A stretch of DNA of 64,000 bases from JANOMH01 sp031422295. Its GTDB lineage: Bacteria; Pseudomonadota; Alphaproteobacteria; Rhodobacterales; Rhodobacteraceae. The stretch covers positions 40,804 to 104,803 of the forward strand of contig JANOQM010000047.1 of the NCBI GenBank assembly GCA_031422295.1. Reading direction: 5' to 3'. Under the pieces are notes generated by a model, which ran no database searches, was not told where the DNA came from, and was given only the letters and a program-made list of their open reading frames with translations. Below, piece after piece: positions 59,503 through 64,000 of the stretch. Positions within the stretch are counted from its first letter, which is position 1. Each line of letters opens with the position of its first letter. A program made the translations under genes and the position numbers.

Positions 59503-60494
59503 TCCGACTGCCCGACCAGCGCGCGCGCAAAATCCTGCGGGTCAAACGGGGCCAGATCGTCAATTTGTTCACCGATCCCGATGGCATGGATCGGCAATCC
59601 GAATTTGTCGGCCAAGGCCACCAGAATTCCACCCTTGGCGGTGCCATCCAGTTTGGTCATGATCAGGCCAGACACATCAGCCAGCTTGCGAAACACCTCG
59701 ACCTGCAACAGCGCATTCTGCCCGGTGGTGGCATCCAGCACAAGCAGGGTGTTATGTGGCGCTTCGGGGTCTTTCTTGCGGATCACCCGAACGATTTTGG
59801 ACAATTCTTCCATCAGATCGGCGCGGTTTTGCAAACGGCCTGCCGTGTCGATCAATAGCAAATCGACCCCCTCGGCTTGCGCTTGCCCCATCGCATCAAA
59901 GGCCAGCGACGCGGGGTCTGACCCTTCGGGCGCGGTCAATACCGGGACCCCGGCGCGCTGGCCCCAGATTTGCAATTGCTCGACCGCAGCGGCGCGGAAC
60001 GTATCGCCTGCGGCAATGATCACGGTTTTGCCAGCGGCGCGGAATTGTGCCGCCAGTTTACCAATCGTCGTGGTTTTGCCTGATCCGTTCACCCCCACAA
60101 CCAGCACCACTTGTGGCTTTTTGGGATAGATCGGCATCGGGCGGGCCACGCCTTCCATGATCCGGGCTATTTCGGCGGCCAGCAATTCCTTGATCTCAAT
60201 GGCCGAAAGCCGTTTGCCCAGCCGCCCTTCGGCCATATTCGCGGTCACCCGCAGGGCGGTATCGACGCCCATGTCAGCGCTGATCAGCAACTCCTCAAGT
60301 TGTTCCAGCATGGCATCATCAAGGGCGCGGCGCGGCGTATCGTCAGCACCAAAGACCCGGCCCAGCAGGCCCGGTTTGGGCATGGCCTCTGCGGTTGCAT
60401 CAACCACAGCTTCCTCGACAATCGCCTCCACTCCGGCCTCCAGCTTGGCCGAGGAATTGAACAGCCGGTCCTTGAGTTTCTTGAAAAACGACAT
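59499..60494 (-). CDS. ftsY: Signal recognition particle receptor FtsY
   Basis: A 331-residue GTPase that brings ribosome–nascent-chain complexes to the membrane. N domain: LEELLISADMGVDTALRV. G domain: GVNGSGKTTTIGKLA (G1), DTFRAAAVEQLQIW, LLIDTAGRLQN (G3), TKLDGTAKGG (G4) and AIGIGEQIDDLAPFD. The N-terminal acidic region is short, as in other alphaproteobacteria. Confidence 0.97.
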   Translation of the reverse strand: MSFFKKLKDRLFNSSAKLEAGVEAIVEEAVVDATAEAMPKPGLLGRVFGADDTPRRALDDAMLEQLEELLISADMGVDTALRVTANMAEGRLGKRLSAIEIKELLAAEIARIMEGVARPMPIYPKKPQVVLVVGVNGSGKTTTIGKLAAQFRAAGKTVIIAAGDTFRAAAVEQLQIWGQRAGVPVLTAPEGSDPASLAFDAMGQAQAEGVDLLLIDTAGRLQNRADLMEELSKIVRVIRKKDPEAPHNTLLVLDATTGQNALLQVEVFRKLADVSGLIMTKLDGTAKGGILVALADKFGLPIHAIGIGEQIDDLAPFDPQDFARALVGQSD

Positions 60495-60599
60495 TGCGGG
60501 CCTTTTACGGTTCAGACAATCTTCACCTATCCAATGGCGTGGTGTTTTGAAAGCCCGGCCCCTGTGCTAGGTTGTACGTTACACAACCAAGGCCGTCTT

Positions 60600-61616
60600 A
60601 TGCTTCGCTTTGTCATTGCAACCCTTACCCCAGTGCCCCTGATCGGGCTGGCGGCGCTGTATGGCGGTCTGTGGGTTGTTCTGGCGTTGGGGTTTCTGAC
60701 AATCCTGACCGCGACGCTGGACCTGCTGGTGATCCGCGCCAGCCCGACCCTGCCCGACCGGGAATTTCCGGCGGCTGACGGGCTGTCGGTGCTGCTGGCG
60801 CTGGCACATTTCGGGCTGCTGGGTCTGGCCGTGACGGCGCTGGCGGGGGACTGGCTGATATTGTGGGAAAAGCTGGGCCTGTTCGCCGCTGCGGGGCTGT
60901 TTTTCGGACAGGTCAGCAATTCCAACGCACATGAATTGATCCACCGGCCCGGGCGCGGGCTGCACCGGCTGGGAATGTGGGTCTATATCAGCCTGCTGTT
61001 CGGGCATCATACTTCGGCGCATCCGTTGGTGCATCACCAGCTGGTGGCCACCCGGGCCGACCCGTCGAGTGCGCGACTGGGTGAAGGGCTGTATCGGTTC
61101 GCCGGGCGGGCGTGGGTCGGATCATTCCGGGCCGGTTTCCGGGCTGAACGCAAACGGCTGACCCAAACCGGGCGGCCCAGCTGGCGGCATCCCTATCTGA
61201 TCTATCTCGGCGGGGCTGCGCTGATGATAGGTTTGGCAGGGTCGGTTGGCGGGCTGTTACCCTATCTGGCCCTGTGCGGCTTTGCGCAGTTTCAGCTGAT
61301 GATGTCGGATTATGTGCAACATTACGGATTGGCGCGGGCCATGGGTCCGGGCGGCAAACCGGTGCCAGTTGGCCCTGAATATTCCTGGAATGCGCCGCAT
61401 CTGGCCTCGTCTGCGATGATGCTGAATGCGCCGCGCCATTCCGACCACCACAGCCGACCCGCCCGGCCATTTCCGGCGCTGGACCTGCCCGCAACCGGGC
61501 CGACGCTGCCGCGCAGCCTGCCGGTCATGGCCTGTGTGGCCCTGTATCCGCCCCTGTGGCGGCGGGTCATGGACCCCCGCGCCCGGGCTGTGATGGCTGC
61601 GATCAAGCAGGCGTGA
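60600..61616 (+). CDS. Alkane 1-monooxygenase (AlkB) family protein
   Basis: A 338-residue membrane diiron enzyme. The three histidine clusters are there: NAHELIHRPGR, GHHTSAHPLVHHQLVATRAD (HxxxHH with HPLVHH where AlkB has HNRGHH), and NAPRHSDHHSRPARPF, plus DYVQHYGL. Four to five hydrophobic helices precede and separate them. The family hydroxylates alkanes or related membrane lipids. It is shorter than well-studied AlkB (about 400) and no rubredoxin gene is adjacent, so the substrate may not be an alkane. ATG at 60600 follows CAAGG. Confidence 0.87.
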   Translation: MLRFVIATLTPVPLIGLAALYGGLWVVLALGFLTILTATLDLLVIRASPTLPDREFPAADGLSVLLALAHFGLLGLAVTALAGDWLILWEKLGLFAAAGLFFGQVSNSNAHELIHRPGRGLHRLGMWVYISLLFGHHTSAHPLVHHQLVATRADPSSARLGEGLYRFAGRAWVGSFRAGFRAERKRLTQTGRPSWRHPYLIYLGGAALMIGLAGSVGGLLPYLALCGFAQFQLMMSDYVQHYGLARAMGPGGKPVPVGPEYSWNAPHLASSAMMLNAPRHSDHHSRPARPFPALDLPATGPTLPRSLPVMACVALYPPLWRRVMDPRARAVMAAIKQA

Positions 61617-61663
61617 CAGCCCGGCCTCTGGTCAAACCGGCGGCGGCAAGGCAGACTGGATGC

Positions 61664-62047
61664 ATGAAAATCATTGCACTTCTGGCCGTGCTGGCCAGCC
61701 CCGTACTGGCCGAAACCCCGATGACCGGGGCCGAGTTTGAGGCCTATGTGCAGGGCAAAACCCTGACCTTCGGCACCATTGGCGCGCCTTATGGGATGGA
61801 GGCCTACCATCCCGGCAGGCGGGTGACATGGGCGTTTATCGGGGATGAATGTCAGACCGGTGTCTGGTATGAAGACGGGCCAAACATCTGTTTTACCTAT
61901 GATTTCGACCCGGACCCGCAATGCTGGCAGTTCTTTGACGAACCCGGCGGATTGCGGGCCGAATTCGTCAATGACCCCGGCACCACGGTTTTATACGAGG
62001 CGCTGGATGTCAAAGACCGGCTGATCTGTCCGGGCGTCGGGGTTTAA
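61664..62047 (+). CDS. Small exported protein of unknown function
   Basis: A 127-residue protein with a short signal peptide (KIIALLAVLASPVLAET), then MTGAEFEAYVQGKTLTF, and a mature domain with four cysteines (DECQTG, NICFTY, PQCWQF, LICPG). A conserved proline/tryptophan core (CWQFFDEPGGLRAEF) is seen in many roseobacter hypothetical proteins. No function known. Its TAA stop shares TTAA with the stop of xseA. Confidence 0.75.
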   Translation: MKIIALLAVLASPVLAETPMTGAEFEAYVQGKTLTFGTIGAPYGMEAYHPGRRVTWAFIGDECQTGVWYEDGPNICFTYDFDPDPQCWQFFDEPGGLRAEFVNDPGTTVLYEALDVKDRLICPGVGV

Positions 62048-63438
62048 AACAGCGATCCCTGCTGCGGCGGGGCTTTTGGCGCAGGTCGGGCGGGTGTTGC
62101 GCCCAGAACCAGCCGCCCATCGGCAAACTGTATCTCCAGACTGGCGGCGGCTTCGGCGGCTTTGACCCCGGTGACCACGGCGCCATCGCCCCGCACGACG
62201 GCATAGCCCCGCGCCAACGTGGCCTCGTATCCCAGCGTCAGACGCATCCGGTCCAGTGCATCGAATGCGACCCGACGATCCCGGATCAGGCGGGCAAAGG
62301 CCGGGGCGACCCGCGCGGCCACGCCGAGCCGACGCAGATCATTCGCCAAAATCCGGCGCAATACGCCCGGGCGCAGGGCCAGATCGGCCAGCCGCAACCG
62401 CTTACGCGCTGTCGCAGCCCGCAGCGCCAAGGGCAGGCGTTCGCTCATGAAATCAAGCCGTTGCCGCGCCTGATCGGTCAAAACATCGGCCCGGGGCAAG
62501 GCGCGGGCCAGATCGCGCAGCCGCTGCTGGCGTTGACCGACCCCCATGGTCAGGGCGCGGGTCAACCGGGCCCCCAACCCATCCAGATGCGCCACCAAAT
62601 CTAACCGGACCGGCACCGCCAGTTCCGCAGCAGCGGTCGGTGTGGGCGCGCGCATATCGGCGGCAAAGTCGATCAGCGTGGTATCCGTCTCGTGGCCCAC
62701 CGCCGAGATGAGCGGGATTTTTGACGCCGCCGCCGCGCGGACAACAATCTCTTCGTTAAAGCCCCACAAATCCTCGATCGACCCACCGCCCCTTGCGACA
62801 ATGATCAGATCGGGGCGCGGGATCGGGCCACCGATTGGCAAGGCGTTGAACCCGGCAATCGCGCGGGCCACCTCGGGCGCACAGGCCTGCCCCTGCACGG
62901 CCACCGGCCACACCAGCACATGGCGGGGAAACCGGTCACGTAAACGGTGCAAAATATCGCGGATTACCGCGCCACTGGGCGAGGTGATGACGCCGATGAC
63001 CTCGGGCAGATAGGGTAAAGGTTTTTTCCGGCCCGGGTCAAACAACCCCTCGGCGGCCAGTGCGGCCTTGCGCTTGTCCAGCATTGCCATCAGTGCGCCC
63101 GCGCCTGCAGGCGACACATCCTCGACGATCAGCTGATATTTGGACTGGCCGGGAAAGGTGGTCATCCGGCCGGTGGCCACCACTTCCATCCCCTCCTCGG
63201 GGCGGACCTGCATCTTGGCGACCTGGCCCTTCCACGAAATCGCGGCAATCACCGACCTGTCATCCTTGAGGTCGAAATACAAATGACCCGACGCCGGGCG
63301 CGACACCCGGCCAACCTCGCCACGCACCCGGACCAACCCAAACTCGCCTTCTATCACCCGCTTCACTGCACCCGACAATTCGGAGACGGTGTATTCGGGG
63401 CTATTTCCGGTTGGGGCGGGCTCTTCGAGCAGGTCCAT
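62044..63438 (-). CDS. xseA: Exodeoxyribonuclease VII large subunit
   Basis: A 464-residue nuclease subunit. It starts with the OB-fold domain (EYTVSELSGAVKRVIEGEFGLVRVRGEVG in parts, then GHLYFDLKD). The catalytic domain follows with VGVITSPSGAVIRDILHRL, RGGGSIEDLWGFNEE (conserved glycine-rich block) and SAVGHETDTTLIDFAAD. A helical C-terminal coil and a final ARGYAVV block close it. It degrades single-stranded DNA into oligonucleotides. xseB is not in the window. Confidence 0.96.
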   Translation of the reverse strand: MDLLEEPAPTGNSPEYTVSELSGAVKRVIEGEFGLVRVRGEVGRVSRPASGHLYFDLKDDRSVIAAISWKGQVAKMQVRPEEGMEVVATGRMTTFPGQSKYQLIVEDVSPAGAGALMAMLDKRKAALAAEGLFDPGRKKPLPYLPEVIGVITSPSGAVIRDILHRLRDRFPRHVLVWPVAVQGQACAPEVARAIAGFNALPIGGPIPRPDLIIVARGGGSIEDLWGFNEEIVVRAAAASKIPLISAVGHETDTTLIDFAADMRAPTPTAAAELAVPVRLDLVAHLDGLGARLTRALTMGVGQRQQRLRDLARALPRADVLTDQARQRLDFMSERLPLALRAATARKRLRLADLALRPGVLRRILANDLRRLGVAARVAPAFARLIRDRRVAFDALDRMRLTLGYEATLARGYAVVRGDGAVVTGVKAAEAAASLEIQFADGRLVLGATPARPAPKAPPQQGSLF

Positions 63439-63507
63439 GGCGATACCTTGTGGTCACATGCCGCAGACCCTATGACGCGCAGGACAAAAGGCCAAGCGGG
63501 GGCAGCG

Positions 63508-64000
63508 ATGAATATCCTGATACTGGGTGGCGGCGGGCGCGAACATGCACTGGCCTGGGCGGTCAAGCAGAACCCCAAATGCGACCGCCTCATCGTGGCT
63601 CCCGGCAATGCCGGCATTGCCGCCGTGGCGGAATGTGCCGACCTCAACATTCTTGACGGCACCGCCGTCGTCACCTTCGCCACCGAAAACGCCGTCGACT
63701 TCATCATCATCGGCCCCGAGGCCCCCTTGGCCGCAGGTGTGGCCGACGCCACCCGCGCAGCCGGGTTCCTGACCTTCGGCCCCTCTGCAGCCGCCGCAAG
63801 GCTAGAGGCGTCCAAGGCATTCACCAAGGAAATCTGCGCCGCCTGCGCCGCCCCCACCGCCGCCTACGCCCATTTCACCGACGCCGCCGCCGCCCGCGCC
63901 TATGTCACCGCCCAAGGCGCGCCCATCGTGATCAAGGCAGACGGCCTTGCCGCAGGCAAAGGCGTCGTCGTCGCCATGACCCTGAACGAAGCCCTGACCG
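63508..64000 (+). CDS. purD: Phosphoribosylamine–glycine ligase (5' part, cut by window end)
   Basis: The first 164 codons of GAR synthetase: ILILGGGGREHALAWAVKQN, IIGPEAPLAAGVAD, LEASKAFTKEICAACAAPTA and the start of the ATP-grasp core (IVIKADGLAAGKGVVVA). It makes glycinamide ribonucleotide in purine synthesis. The frame stays open to the window edge, so only the C-terminal two thirds are missing. It is divergent from xseA with a 69-base spacer. Confidence 0.96.
   Translation, partial: MNILILGGGGREHALAWAVKQNPKCDRLIVAPGNAGIAAVAECADLNILDGTAVVTFATENAVDFIIIGPEAPLAAGVADATRAAGFLTFGPSAAAARLEASKAFTKEICAACAAPTAAYAHFTDAAAARAYVTAQGAPIVIKADGLAAGKGVVVAMTLNEALT

Overview
The window is GC-rich chromosomal DNA of an alphaproteobacterium, most likely a member of the Rhodobacteraceae (Roseobacter group). 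The evidence is gene content and order: a SPOR lipoprotein–DacC–Tmk–HolB–TatD–PhnP-like cluster, glyQ–DUF6446–glyS, ctaD followed by a DUF2244 gene, folB–folP–glmM, and a SAM-II riboswitch in front of a metZ-type gene. About 60 genes are packed tightly on both strands. Start/stop overlaps of 1–11 bases are frequent, and five convergent gene pairs share exactly four bases at their stops.

Left edge (1–3344): the end of an integrated element. It holds a partial zinc-ribbon gene, a remnant resembling a phage structural gene, a DUF1778/GNAT toxin–antitoxin pair, a small acidic protein and a large serine recombinase. The recombinase frame runs straight across the 3' end of a tRNA-Ser(UGA) gene, which is the likely attachment site. 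From 3771 to 10193 comes a co-directional core cluster: cell wall (SPOR lipoprotein, DD-carboxypeptidase), dTMP kinase, DNA polymerase delta', TatD nuclease, a metallo-beta-lactamase-fold phosphodiesterase and an AEC transporter. From 10190 to 18520 a polyamine-type ABC operon on the minus strand is bracketed by two Hint-domain secreted proteins. The larger is an RTX protein that appears to carry a von Hippel-Lindau-beta-like insert.

Middle (18733–40901): tRNA-Leu(GAG), a divergent DUF2306/LytTR pair, lipB, an EAL phosphodiesterase, ctaD, an apparently acquired HEPN-like gene wedged before DUF2244, carA, a membrane glycosyltransferase, regulators, ilvC, and the folB–folP–glmM operon. That operon meets an SDR gene across a palindromic repeat that supplies both stop codons. 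Right part (41063–64000): a divergent PEP-utilising (PPDK-like) enzyme, glycyl-tRNA synthetase genes, a pseudo-protease with SPOR-like and peptidoglycan-binding regions, a ThDP decarboxylase, a GSCFA/SGNH hydrolase pair, folE2, metZ with a complete promoter–riboswitch–terminator leader, a deleted serine-hydrolase pseudogene, a GST, yciB, mgtC-like, ftsY, an AlkB-like monooxygenase, xseA and the start of purD.

Most of the window is housekeeping. The unusual material is the tRNA-Ser element, the Hint/RTX proteins with the VHL-like insert, the HEPN-like insertion, the catalytically dead protease, the FolB fusion and the palindrome at 36936–36988. All family names rest on reading motifs in the translations; no database search was possible.
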